DNA of 64,000 nucleotides from positions 503,450-567,449 of the forward strand of contig JADJWJ010000001.1 of NCBI GenBank assembly GCA_016716425.1. Reading direction: 5' to 3'. The translations under genes and the position numbers were made by a program. Position 1 is the first letter of the stretch, and every line of letters begins with the position of its first letter. The DNA is from Betaproteobacteria bacterium. GTDB lineage: Bacteria > Pseudomonadota > Gammaproteobacteria > Burkholderiales > Casimicrobiaceae. The notes under the pieces were generated by a model. It ran no database searches. It had not been told where the DNA came from and was given only the letters and a program-made list of their open reading frames with translations. Of this stretch, positions 1 through 10,018 are shown piece by piece.

Positions 1-2
1 GC

Positions 3-29
3 GTCCGCCGCGCGCTCGTCGCCGCGTAG
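3..29 (+). CDS. C-terminal end of an upstream gene (partial)
   Basis: An open frame entering from the left edge encodes the residues VRRALVAA and stops with TAG. It lies 20 bases before the start of the SDR gene, whose ribosome binding site (cggagga) follows it directly, as expected for two genes of one operon. Only eight codons are visible, so the product cannot be identified, and the frame itself is an inference from spacing. Confidence 0.3.
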   Translation, partial: VRRALVAA

Positions 30-49
30 GTCACAATCGGAGGACAGTC

Positions 50-829
50 ATGGATCTGGGGATCGCCGGTCGCCGCGCGCTCGTCTGCGCGGCCAGCAAG
101 GGATTGGGTCGCGGTTGTGCGGAGGCGCTCGCGCACGAGGGGGTCGACGTCACGATCCTCGCCCGCACGGAGGCCGACGTCGCCCGCGCCGCCGCGGACA
201 TCGGCACGGCGGCCGGGCGGCCGGTACGCTGGCTCGCCTGCGACATCACGACCCCCGACGGTCGCGCGGCGGCGTTGGCCGCGTGCCCCGACCCGGACAT
301 CCTCGTCACCAACGCCGGCGGCCCGCCGCCCGGCGACTTCCGCGAGTGGGACCGCGCGGCGTGGATCCGCGCCCTCGACGCGAACATGCTCACGCCGATC
401 GAACTGATCCGCGCCACGATCGACGGCATGATGGCGCGCAGGTTCGGGCGCGTGCTCAACATCACGTCGTCGGCGGTCAAGGCGCCGATCGACATCCTGG
501 GCCTTTCGAACGGCGCGCGCAGCGGCCTGACCGGCTTCGTCGCCGGCATCGCGCGCAAGGTCGCGCGCCAGGGCGTCACGATCAACAACCTGCTGCCCGG
601 CAACTTCGACACCGACCGGCTGCGCGGGACGATGGCCGGCCGCGCGAAGGCGCAGGGCAAGGACGTCGCCACCGTCGAGGCCGCGATGCGCGACGCGATT
701 CCCGTCGGCCGGTTCGGCGTGCCGGCCGAATTCGGCGCGCTCTGCGCGTTCCTGTGCAGCGCGCACGCCGGCTACATCGTCGGCCAGAACTTCCTCATCG
801 ACGGCGGCGTGTTCCCGGGCACGTTCTGA
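50..829 (+). CDS. SDR-family oxidoreductase lacking the usual Tyr/Lys catalytic pair
   Basis: This 259-residue protein has the length and Rossmann layout of a short-chain dehydrogenase/reductase. A glycine-rich nucleotide-binding turn (ASKGLGRG) is at about residues 15-22, an NAGG motif near residue 90, and an ITSS motif where the catalytic serine sits. Where a classical SDR has Tyr-x-x-x-Lys, the sequence reads LGLSNGARSGL with no Tyr or Lys, so normal SDR proton transfer is not possible at that site. Related Tyr-less proteins are usually annotated as 3-oxoacyl-ACP reductase-like, but the substrate cannot be inferred here. A good ribosome binding site (ggagga) precedes the ATG. It is followed 111 bases later by a GST gene on the same strand. 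Confidence 0.85.
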   Translation: MDLGIAGRRALVCAASKGLGRGCAEALAHEGVDVTILARTEADVARAAADIGTAAGRPVRWLACDITTPDGRAAALAACPDPDILVTNAGGPPPGDFREWDRAAWIRALDANMLTPIELIRATIDGMMARRFGRVLNITSSAVKAPIDILGLSNGARSGLTGFVAGIARKVARQGVTINNLLPGNFDTDRLRGTMAGRAKAQGKDVATVEAAMRDAIPVGRFGVPAEFGALCAFLCSAHAGYIVGQNFLIDGGVFPGTF

Positions 830-940
830 CGAGCGGCCGGTGCCGCCCGACGCCGGTCGCTGGACGGGTGGCAACCCTGCGGACCGACAGACGCGCGACG
901 GACATCCCCGGCGAGCACAGCAAACTTCAGGATCACGACG

Positions 941-1567
941 ATGCCGATCGAACTTCACGCTTTCGACACGCCGAACGGCCGCAAGATCAGCGTGGCGCTG
1001 GAGGAAATGGCGCTCCCCTACACGGTCAGGGTCGTCGATCTGCGCAAGCGGGAGCAGTTCGACCCCGAGTTCCTGAAGATCAGCCCGAGCGGCAAGATCC
1101 CGGCGATCGTCGATCCGGACGGGCCCGGCGGTGCGCCGGTCAGCGTGTTCGAGTCGGGCGCCATCCTCGTCTACCTGGGCGAGAAGTCCGGCAAGTTCTG
1201 GCCGCGCGACCTCAGGGCGCGCATCCCGGTGCTGGAATGGCTGATGTTCCAGATGGGCAACTTCGGCCCGATCCCGGGCCAGGTCCACCACTTCGTGACG
1301 GTCGAGGACGAAGACGACCGCCGTTACGGACTCGAGCGCTTCTCGAAGGAGACCCGGCGCCTGTATGGGGTGATGGACCGTAGGCTCGCGCCGCGCGAGT
1401 ACTTCGCGGACGACCTGTCGATCGCCGACTTCGCCATCCTGGGGTGGGTATGGCGGCACCCTCGGCACAAAGTGGATCTCGCCGAGTTTCCGCACGTGCG
1501 CCGGTGGTACGACACCATGATGGCGCGCCCTGCCGTGCGACGTGGCTTCGAGGTGAAGCTGAGTTGA
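941..1567 (+). CDS. Glutathione S-transferase family protein
   Basis: The 208-residue product has the two-domain GST layout. An N-terminal thioredoxin-like fold begins LHAFDTPNGRKISVALEEM, and a glutathione-contacting stretch SGKIPAIVDPDG and the FESGAILVYLGEK turn lie around residues 45-80. An all-helical C-terminal domain follows, with a typical LSIADFAILGWVWRH segment. The TPNGRK start resembles the Ure2p/YghU-like GSTs, which act on disulfides or organic peroxides, but the exact substrate is unknown. The ATG was chosen because the conserved N-terminal strand begins immediately after it. It probably belongs to the same transcript as the upstream SDR gene. Confidence 0.88.
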   Translation: MPIELHAFDTPNGRKISVALEEMALPYTVRVVDLRKREQFDPEFLKISPSGKIPAIVDPDGPGGAPVSVFESGAILVYLGEKSGKFWPRDLRARIPVLEWLMFQMGNFGPIPGQVHHFVTVEDEDDRRYGLERFSKETRRLYGVMDRRLAPREYFADDLSIADFAILGWVWRHPRHKVDLAEFPHVRRWYDTMMARPAVRRGFEVKLS

Positions 1568-1623
1568 TTCGCGGACGCGCGGCCGGGCCTGGCGTGCGGC
1601 CCGACCCCGGAACGCCGTCGCCC

Positions 1624-2265
1624 CTAACGCTGGAGCCCGGCCCAGCCGTCCTTCGGAATGCGCGCCACGATGCGAAACCGGCCCTCGCCCAGCGGCTCGA
1701 CGACGGCCGTCTCGCCTTCGGCGAGGTGCGGCGGCCCGGCGACCGCCCTGAACGGATTGCCGTGGCTCGCGATCGCGACGTTCGTGCCGCGCGCGACCGG
1801 CGTGCCGAGCAGCGCCCGCAATTCTGCGTACCGGTCGGGCTGGTCCGGACGTGCCGGCCCGCCGCGCACGGCGAGCGACGGCGTCGCCGCGCCGAACGCC
1901 AGCCGGCCCGTTTCCATCGTCCGGCACCAGGGGCTCGCGAGCGCGGTGCCGATGGGGATGCGCAGCGACTGCAGCGCGGCCGCGATCGCGCGCGCTTCGG
2001 CGCGGCCGGCGTCCGTCAGATTGCGCTGCGTCGCGCAGTTCGCGTAGTCGCTCGTCGGCGCGTCGCTCTGCCCGAAGTCGGTCGACGTGTGGCGCAGGTA
2101 GAGCACGTAGCCGCCCTCGCGCAGCGCGGCCAGCAGCGCGGGGCCGGCCAGCGCCTCCGGCGCGGCGGTGTTCGCGCCGGCGCCGTCCTGCGCCAGGCCG
2201 GGATGGGCCAGCGCGCACGCGAGGCAGGCCAGCGCGAGGACGGCGAAGAGGCGCGCCACGGTCAT
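1624..2265 (-). CDS. Exported histidine phosphatase family protein
   Basis: The 213-residue product starts with a signal peptide (basic n-region, hydrophobic core, small residues ending near ALAHPGLAQ) and so is probably periplasmic. The mature part belongs to the histidine phosphatase (phosphoglycerate mutase-like) superfamily: the motif LRHTSTDFGQSD carries the nucleophilic His in the RHT variant of the usual RHG, and the second catalytic His lies in IASHGNP. An ALRE-type helix and the MRTMETGRLAFG-like segment fit the fold. The family includes SixA-like and broad phosphomonoesterases, so the substrate is open. The gene reads opposite to the GST gene, with which it converges, and lies just downstream of ttcA. 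Confidence 0.85.
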   Translation of the reverse strand: MTVARLFAVLALACLACALAHPGLAQDGAGANTAAPEALAGPALLAALREGGYVLYLRHTSTDFGQSDAPTSDYANCATQRNLTDAGRAEARAIAAALQSLRIPIGTALASPWCRTMETGRLAFGAATPSLAVRGGPARPDQPDRYAELRALLGTPVARGTNVAIASHGNPFRAVAGPPHLAEGETAVVEPLGEGRFRIVARIPKDGWAGLQR

Positions 2266-2344
2266 GCGGACGAGGATAGCCGCGCCGAGGCGCCGCCGCC
2301 ATGCGACAGGGGTTCGGGCAGGGGGGCCCGCCGCCGCCGCGACG

Positions 2345-3352
2345 TCAGCGGCGTGGCGCGTTCGCGCGCACGCCCGGCGCGCCCGAAGCCAGCGGGATCG
2401 AAATTCCGGCCTCCCCCGGCAGGGTCGCCGCGTCGGCCGCGGCCTCCAGCAGCGGGTCGACGTCGAAGGCGAGGTCGCCCTCCGGCTCCGGCCGGCCCGT
2501 CGCGCGCACGGCAGCGAAGTCCTGCAGCGTGCGGTCGAGCAGGTGCGTGGGCTCGACCTTGCGCATCGCGTTGAAGATCGAGTCGACGCGGCCGGGAAAC
2601 TTCCGCTCCCACTCGCGCAGCATCAGCGCCACCTGCCGGCGCTGCAGGTTCTCCTGCGCGCCGCACAGCGTGCAGGGGATGAGCGGAAACTGCTTCGCCT
2701 CGGCGTACCGGGCGAGGTCGCGCTCGCGCACGTAGGCGAGCGGGCGGATCACGACGTGGCGGCCGTCGTCGGACACGAGCTTCGGCGGCATCGTCTTCAG
2801 CTTGCCGCCGAAGAAGAGGTTGAGGAAGAACGTGGCCATGAGGTCGTCGCGATGGTGGCCTAGTGCGATCTTGGTCGCGCCGAGCTCCGCCGCGACGCGG
2901 TAGAGCACGCCGCGCCGCAGCCGCGAGCACAGCGAGCACATCGTCGCGCCCTCGGGGATCAGCCGCTTGACCACGCTGTAGGTGTCCTGCTCGGCGATCC
3001 GGAACGCGACGCCGCGCTCGGCCAGGTACCGCGGGAGCACGTCCGCCGGAAAGCCCGGCTGCTTCTGGTCGAGGTTGACCGCGACCAGCTCGAAGGCGAC
3101 CGGCGCGCGGCGCTGCAGCGCGAGCAGCACGTCGAGGAGCCCGTAGCTGTCCTTGCCGCCGGACAGGCAGACCATCACGCGGTCGCCGGCCTCGATCATC
3201 GCGTAGTCGGCGATCGCCTCGCCGGTCAGGCGTTGCAGCCGGCGGGTCAGCTTGTTGAGCTCGAACTCGGCGCGGCGCGGGTCGCGCGCGCGCGGTGCGG
3301 CGACTGGCGCCGGCGTCGCGGCGGCCGCGGTCGGCGAGCCATGATCGTCCAT
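2345..3352 (-). CDS. ttcA: tRNA 2-thiocytidine(32) biosynthesis protein TtcA
   Basis: TtcA thiolates cytidine 32 of certain tRNAs, using ATP activation and an iron-sulfur cluster. The 335-residue protein has the PP-loop SGGKDS at residues 64-69 and two Cys pairs, CSLC at 139-142 and CTLC at 227-230, which in this family hold the oxygen-labile [4Fe-4S] cluster. The adjoining GHHRDD motif is also conserved. The frame is open further upstream, but the ATG at 3352 was chosen because extending it would overlap the neighbouring gene and add non-conserved sequence. The N-terminal 25 residues are Ala/Pro-rich and probably disordered. It is a cytoplasmic tRNA modification enzyme. Confidence 0.95.
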   Translation of the reverse strand: MDDHGSPTAAAATPAPVAAPRARDPRRAEFELNKLTRRLQRLTGEAIADYAMIEAGDRVMVCLSGGKDSYGLLDVLLALQRRAPVAFELVAVNLDQKQPGFPADVLPRYLAERGVAFRIAEQDTYSVVKRLIPEGATMCSLCSRLRRGVLYRVAAELGATKIALGHHRDDLMATFFLNLFFGGKLKTMPPKLVSDDGRHVVIRPLAYVRERDLARYAEAKQFPLIPCTLCGAQENLQRRQVALMLREWERKFPGRVDSIFNAMRKVEPTHLLDRTLQDFAAVRATGRPEPEGDLAFDVDPLLEAAADAATLPGEAGISIPLASGAPGVRANAPRR

Positions 3353-3398
3353 GGCGCGAGAGTTTAGCGCACGGCGCGCGGGCGGCCCGCGCGCGGCG

Positions 3399-3773
3399 TC
3401 ACATCGTGGCGAGCAGCACCGCGGTGATGCCCAGTGCAAAGGCCAGGAGCCCGAGCGGGACCGTCAGCGAGCGCCCGGCCTCGCGCGGTTGCTCCTCGGG
3501 CGCGAGCTCGAGGTCGATGCGCGGCGCCGTGCGCGGCCGCGGCGTGCCGGGCCGCTGGTAGGCGACGAGTTGCAGCTGGGCGAGCCGGACGAGTTCGGTC
3601 TCGAGGATCGGCGGCTCCACGTGCAGCTTGGCGGCCAGCGTCGTGAACTTGCGCGGCGGCGTCAGCCGCTTGAGCAGCCGGCGCTGCGCGACCGACAGGC
3701 CGCTTCGCGGCGACGTCACTTCACGGTCCCCCTGTTCGGTGCGGCCCCAGACGGTGTCGGGCTCGTAAAGCAT
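3399..3773 (-). CDS. Small protein with a C-terminal transmembrane anchor, function unknown
   Basis: A 124-residue protein with no recognised family. Residues about 20-70 form a soluble, helix-rich region (KFTTLAAKLHVEPPILETELVRL) that resembles a winged-helix-like fold by eye, without a firm match. A proline/arginine-rich linker follows, then a single hydrophobic helix of about 20 residues (LTVPLGLLAFALGITAVLLA) almost at the C-terminus, so it looks tail-anchored with its bulk in the cytoplasm. It lies directly upstream of ttcA on the same strand (46-base gap), and the two may be co-transcribed. Codon usage matches its neighbours. Confidence 0.6.
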   Translation of the reverse strand: MLYEPDTVWGRTEQGDREVTSPRSGLSVAQRRLLKRLTPPRKFTTLAAKLHVEPPILETELVRLAQLQLVAYQRPGTPRPRTAPRIDLELAPEEQPREAGRSLTVPLGLLAFALGITAVLLATM

Positions 3774-3990
3774 GGCAACCCCCGTTTGCTATCCGTACGT
3801 TGCGGGGGGCGGCCGTCCCGGGTCTCGTGCGAAAATCCCGGGCGGCGCCCCTGCGGCGGCACGACGCAAGGCATGTGCCAGCGCGTCCGCCATTCGTCGG
3901 CGGTCGCGAACAGGCCGGGGCACAGCGCGTCGCATACGGGGTGCTGCTGTACGGCGCGTAGACGACAACGAGCGGGGAGTGGCAAGCGGC

Positions 3991-5121
3991 ATGCCGGTTC
4001 GGATCTCGAGCAATTTCGACGGGGGCGCGATCGCCGTCGTCGACGCGGCGGATCCCGGGAGCCTCGAGGTCGCGCTGCGCGCCGACTCGCACGCCGACTT
4101 TCGCCAGTGGTTTCACTTCCGGCTGCAGGGCGCACGCGACACGCCGGTGCGCATCCGCTTCCGCGACGCCGGCGCGGCGACGTATCCCGAGGGCTGGCGC
4201 GGCTACCGTGCCGTGGCCTCGTACGACCGCCGCGACTGGTTCCGCGTGCCGACGACGTTCGACGGCAGCGAGCTCGCGATCGCGCACGTGCCCGCGCGCG
4301 ACAGCATCTACTACGCCTATTTCGAGCCCTATTCGTGGGAGCGCCACATGGAGTTGCTCGGGCGCGCCGACGCGTCGCCGTTCGCGCGGGTCCGCGATCT
4401 CGGGGAGACCGTCGAAGGCCGTGACCTCAATCTCGTCACCGTCGGAACGCCGGCGCCGGGCAGGAAGGCGCTGTGGATCATCGCGCGCCAGCATCCGGGC
4501 GAGACGATGGCCGAGTGGTTCGTCGAGGGCCTGCTCGAGCGCGTGCTCGATCCCGCCGACGCGGTCGGGCGGCGGTTGCGCGAACGCGCGGTGCTTCACG
4601 TCGTCCCCAACATGAATCCGGACGGCAGCGTGCGCGGCAATCTCCGGACGAACGCGGCGGGTGCCAACCTCAACCGCGAGTGGCTGGCGCCGACGCGCGA
4701 GCGCAGTCCGGAGGTGTTCCACGTCCGCGCGGCGATGCTGGACGCGGGCGTGGACGCCTTCCTCGACATCCACGGCGACGAGGGGCTGCCGTACGTGTTC
4801 GTCGACGGCAACGAGCGACTGCCCACCTACACGCCGCGCATGGCGGCGCTCGAGCGCGGCTTCGCCGACGCGCTGGTCGCGGCCAATCCCGACTTCCAGA
4901 CCGTGCACGGCTATCCGGGCGACAAGGAGACCAAGGTGAACCTCACGGTCGCGTCGAAGTGGGCCGGCCACACGTTCGGCGGGCTCGCGCTGACGCTGGA
5001 GATGCCGTTCAAGGACAATGCCGACCTGCCCGACGAGGAGCGCGGGTGGAGCGGGGCCCGGTCGCGGCGGCTGGGCGCGGACACGCTGACGGCGTTGCAC
5101 GCGCTGCTGCCGTCGCTCTAG
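3991..5121 (+). CDS. M14-family zinc carboxypeptidase (cytosolic carboxypeptidase-like)
   Basis: The 376-residue protein matches the AGBL/cytosolic carboxypeptidase branch of the M14 peptidases. An N-terminal beta-rich domain (about residues 1-125) with the ..YYAYFEPYSWERH.. segment precedes the catalytic domain. Predicted zinc ligands are His168 and Glu171 in RQHPGE and His261 in DIHGDE, with the catalytic Glu337 in LTLEMPFKDN. The substrate-carboxylate-binding Asn/Arg segment reads GANLNREW. No signal peptide is visible, so the enzyme is probably cytoplasmic; in this branch it removes C-terminal residues from proteins or peptides, substrate unknown in bacteria. The ATG at 3991 has a purine-rich upstream stretch (ggggag); the frame is open further upstream but without conservation. 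A parA-like gene follows after 29 bases. Confidence 0.88.
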   Translation: MPVRISSNFDGGAIAVVDAADPGSLEVALRADSHADFRQWFHFRLQGARDTPVRIRFRDAGAATYPEGWRGYRAVASYDRRDWFRVPTTFDGSELAIAHVPARDSIYYAYFEPYSWERHMELLGRADASPFARVRDLGETVEGRDLNLVTVGTPAPGRKALWIIARQHPGETMAEWFVEGLLERVLDPADAVGRRLRERAVLHVVPNMNPDGSVRGNLRTNAAGANLNREWLAPTRERSPEVFHVRAAMLDAGVDAFLDIHGDEGLPYVFVDGNERLPTYTPRMAALERGFADALVAANPDFQTVHGYPGDKETKVNLTVASKWAGHTFGGLALTLEMPFKDNADLPDEERGWSGARSRRLGADTLTALHALLPSL

Positions 5122-5150
5122 CGCCACGGCGGCATCGCAAAGGGGGCGGA

Positions 5151-5795
5151 GTGCAGACGATCCTGGTGGCCAATCCCAAGGGTGGCAGCGGCAAGACGAC
5201 GCTCGCCACTAACATCGCCGGCTGGCTCGCCGGCAAGCGGCAGCGGGTGGGGCTCTTCGACGCCGACCCGCAGGGCTCGTCGTCCCAGTGGCTGGCGCGG
5301 CGCCCGGCGCTGTTCCCGCCGGTGGCGGGCTTCGCCGGCGACGCGCGCCGCCGGGAGATCCGGGACGTCGGGCCGGAGTGGCTGGTCGTCGACAGCCCGG
5401 CCGGGCTCCACGGCGACGACCTGCGCGAGGCGGTCAAACGCGCGGACGCGATGGTCGTCCCGGTGTCGCCGTCGGCGTTCGACATGGACGCGACCGAGCG
5501 CTTTCTCGAAGTCGTCGGCGAACTGAAGGCGGTGCGCGCGGGCGGCGTGGCGATCGCGCTCGTCGCGATGCGCGTCGACGCGCGGACGCGCTCGGCGGCC
5601 GAACTCGAGACGTTCCTCGGCCAGTTCGACCTGCCGCTGGTCGCGCACCTGCGCGACACGCAGGTCTACGTCTACTGCGCGCGCGACGGTTACTCGGTGT
5701 TCGACCTGCCGCGGTCGCGCGCCGAGCAGGACCAGGAGCAGTGGCGCCCGCTGACGCGCTGGATCGCGCGCCACGCGGCGGTCCGCAACCCGTAG
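5151..5795 (+). CDS. ParA/MinD-family ATPase
   Basis: A 214-residue ParA-type P-loop ATPase with the deviant Walker A motif KGGSGKTT at residues 10-17 and a Walker B-like stretch WLVVDSPAG. The family positions or segregates cargo such as plasmids, chromosomes or protein clusters by ATP-dependent DNA binding and release. No ParB or parS partner is visible in the window, and this is one of the short orphan ParAs common in betaproteobacteria, so its cargo is unknown. Translation most likely starts at the GTG at 5151, preceded by ggggcgga and followed at once by the conserved beta strand QTILVANPKGG. It follows the M14 peptidase gene closely and may share its transcript. Confidence 0.88.
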   Translation: MQTILVANPKGGSGKTTLATNIAGWLAGKRQRVGLFDADPQGSSSQWLARRPALFPPVAGFAGDARRREIRDVGPEWLVVDSPAGLHGDDLREAVKRADAMVVPVSPSAFDMDATERFLEVVGELKAVRAGGVAIALVAMRVDARTRSAAELETFLGQFDLPLVAHLRDTQVYVYCARDGYSVFDLPRSRAEQDQEQWRPLTRWIARHAAVRNP

Positions 5796-5814
5796 CGGCC
5801 GCGCCCGCAAGCGA

Positions 5815-5847
5815 AACGGCCGGCCGCCCTCGCGGGCGCCGGCCGTT
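5815..5847. terminator. Bidirectional hairpin between convergent genes
   Basis: A strong GC-rich inverted repeat, aacggccggc and gccggccgtt, lies between the end of the parA-like gene and the end of the lipoprotein gene, which converge here. It has no long T-run, so it is a probable but not classical terminator for both strands. Confidence 0.55.
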
Positions 5848-5865
5848 CCCAGGGGGCGCTGCCGC

Positions 5866-6180
5866 TTACTTCTTGGCAGCGTCCTTCGCGGCTTCGACGG
5901 CCTTGGCCGCCGCGTCCTTGGTCGCGTCGCCGGCGGCCTTCGCCGCGTCGGTCGTCGCCTGCGCCGCGTCCTTCGCGGCCTGCTCGGTCTTCGCGGCGGC
6001 GTCCGTCGCCGCCGCCTTGGCGGCGTCGGCGGCCTTGGCTGCGGCCTCCTTCGTGGCGGCGGCGGCCGCCTCGGCGGCCTTCTTCGCCTCGTCGGCCTTC
6101 TGCTTCGCGCTGTCGCCGCAGGCGGCAAGCGAAACGGCCAGCGCGATCGCGGACAGGCCGGCAATGATGGTCTTCTTCAT
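5866..6180 (-). CDS. Ala/Lys-rich small lipoprotein with repetitive helix
   Basis: A 104-residue protein with a lipoprotein signal (MKKTIIAG, hydrophobic core, lipobox LAAC), so Cys21 would be lipidated and the protein anchored in the outer or inner membrane. The mature part is almost entirely Ala, Lys, Asp, Glu and Thr in repeats such as DAAKAA and AKDAAKK, predicting one long continuous helix. It ends in two lysines, as Braun lipoprotein does, which raises the possibility of peptidoglycan attachment; this is inference only. LEA-like stress proteins have similar composition. A TATAAT box lies about 64 bases upstream of the start. It converges with the parA-like gene. Confidence 0.8.
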   Translation of the reverse strand: MKKTIIAGLSAIALAVSLAACGDSAKQKADEAKKAAEAAAAATKEAAAKAADAAKAAATDAAAKTEQAAKDAAQATTDAAKAAGDATKDAAAKAVEAAKDAAKK

Positions 6181-6243
6181 GGTGATTTCCCCAGTCTGGT
6201 TCGGATGAAGGCGGACCCGGAAGAAGGCGTCCGCGAACCCTCA

Positions 6244-6249
6244 ATTATA
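6244..6249 (-). promoter_or_regulatory. Minus-strand -10 box (TATAAT) for the lipoprotein gene
   Basis: The plus strand reads attata here, giving a perfect TATAAT preceded by GGC on the minus strand, about 64 bases before the lipoprotein ATG. The -35 region 17 bases upstream reads GGAACC, which is a poor sigma-70 match. In a genome this GC-rich a perfect -10 hexamer in an intergenic region is notable. Confidence 0.5.
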
Positions 6250-6317
6250 GCCGATCCACTGCACCAGGTTCCAGTCCGACCACCGGCCTCCGCGCGCCTC
6301 CGGGCAATCCGCAGTTA

Positions 6318-6578
6318 CCGCGGAAATCGACGGGCTCCGCCCGCGATTTCCGTCCGATCAGCTGGTCGGACGCCACCGGCGCGTCGTCGATGTTGCCATG
6401 GGGTCGCGGCGGAAGCCTTGCGACCCCATCTGACTCGAATTTTCCACCACCGCCGCGGAAATCGACGGGCTCCGCCCGCGATTTCCGTCCGATCAGCCGG
6501 CCGAACGCCACCGCCGCGTCGTCGATTCTTCCATGGGGTCGCGGCGGAAGCCCTGCGACCCCATCTGACTTGAATTTC
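6318..6578. repeat. Two tandem copies of a roughly 125-bp hairpin-bearing repeat (135-bp period)
   Basis: The 404-base gap between the lipoprotein gene and acnA holds two near-identical direct copies, about 6318-6443 and 6453-6578, offset by exactly 135 bases. Each copy contains two inverted repeats: cggaaatcg with cgatttccg, and tggggtcgc with gcgacccca. The copies differ by scattered substitutions. No protein is supported. The arrangement looks like a duplicated non-coding mobile or REP-like element placed just after the acnA stop codon. Confidence 0.75.
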
Positions 6579-6584
6579 AAAACC

Positions 6585-9418
<2,834 letters not shown>

Positions 9419-9422
<4 letters not shown>

Positions 9423-9970
9423 TGGGTTGCCCTTGGCTTGGCTGCGGGTTGGCGGGACGGCGCCGGCGTCTTCGCGGCGCCGATGCCCTTGATGTTCATC
9501 TTCTGCCCGCCGGGGCCGACGAAGTCGCCGGGCACGAGGCCGTCGCGGCAGGGGCCGACGTGCCGGCCTTCGAGCACCGTGTGCGCCTGCTTCAGGCCCA
9601 GCATCGGCGGGTCGTACGTCGTGTCGATCTCCATCCGGTAACCGGTGTCCCCGGTGAGCGTCATCACGGTGCGCGACACGGAGCGCGCGCCGCCGATGTT
9701 GCACTCGGACAGGCCGACGTACCGGGCGCCTTCCCGGCGGATCTCGTTCTTGGTGCACATCTCCTTCGCCACACCCGCGCCCATGCTGGTCATTTCCTTC
9801 TGCAGCGCATCGTCGGTGCACATCGTCGTCTTCGTCGGCGGGACGTCCTTGCCGGTCCGGGTCGACGTCAGCGTCATCTCCCACTGACCGGCCTTGAGCT
9901 TCGGATAGTCCTGGGCGAGCGCGGCGGGCACGGCGAGCGCGGCGGCGACGGTCAGCACGGCGATGCGCAT
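9419..9970 (-). CDS. DUF3617 domain-containing exported protein
   Basis: A 183-residue protein with a Sec signal peptide (MRIAVLTVAAALAVPAALAQ, cleavage after ALA) followed by the DUF3617 pattern: LKAGQWEMTLTST, then conserved paired cysteines in TTMCTDDAL, EMCTKNEI and SECNIGG that probably form disulfides in the periplasm. The family has no established function. The C-terminus is a Pro/Ala/Lys-rich tail. The stop codon overlaps the acnA start by four bases (ATGA), so the two are probably translationally coupled, an odd pairing of an exported protein with a TCA enzyme. Confidence 0.85.
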
Positions 9971-10018
9971 GGGCGGGGTCCTCGGCGGGGTGGGGCGGGG
10001 ATGGCGGCTGGCCCGGCG

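Noticed and set aside
6318..6578. CRISPR array from the direct repeats upstream of acnA
   Set aside because: There are only two copies, each about 125 bases with internal hairpins and almost no spacer; this does not fit CRISPR repeat and spacer sizes.
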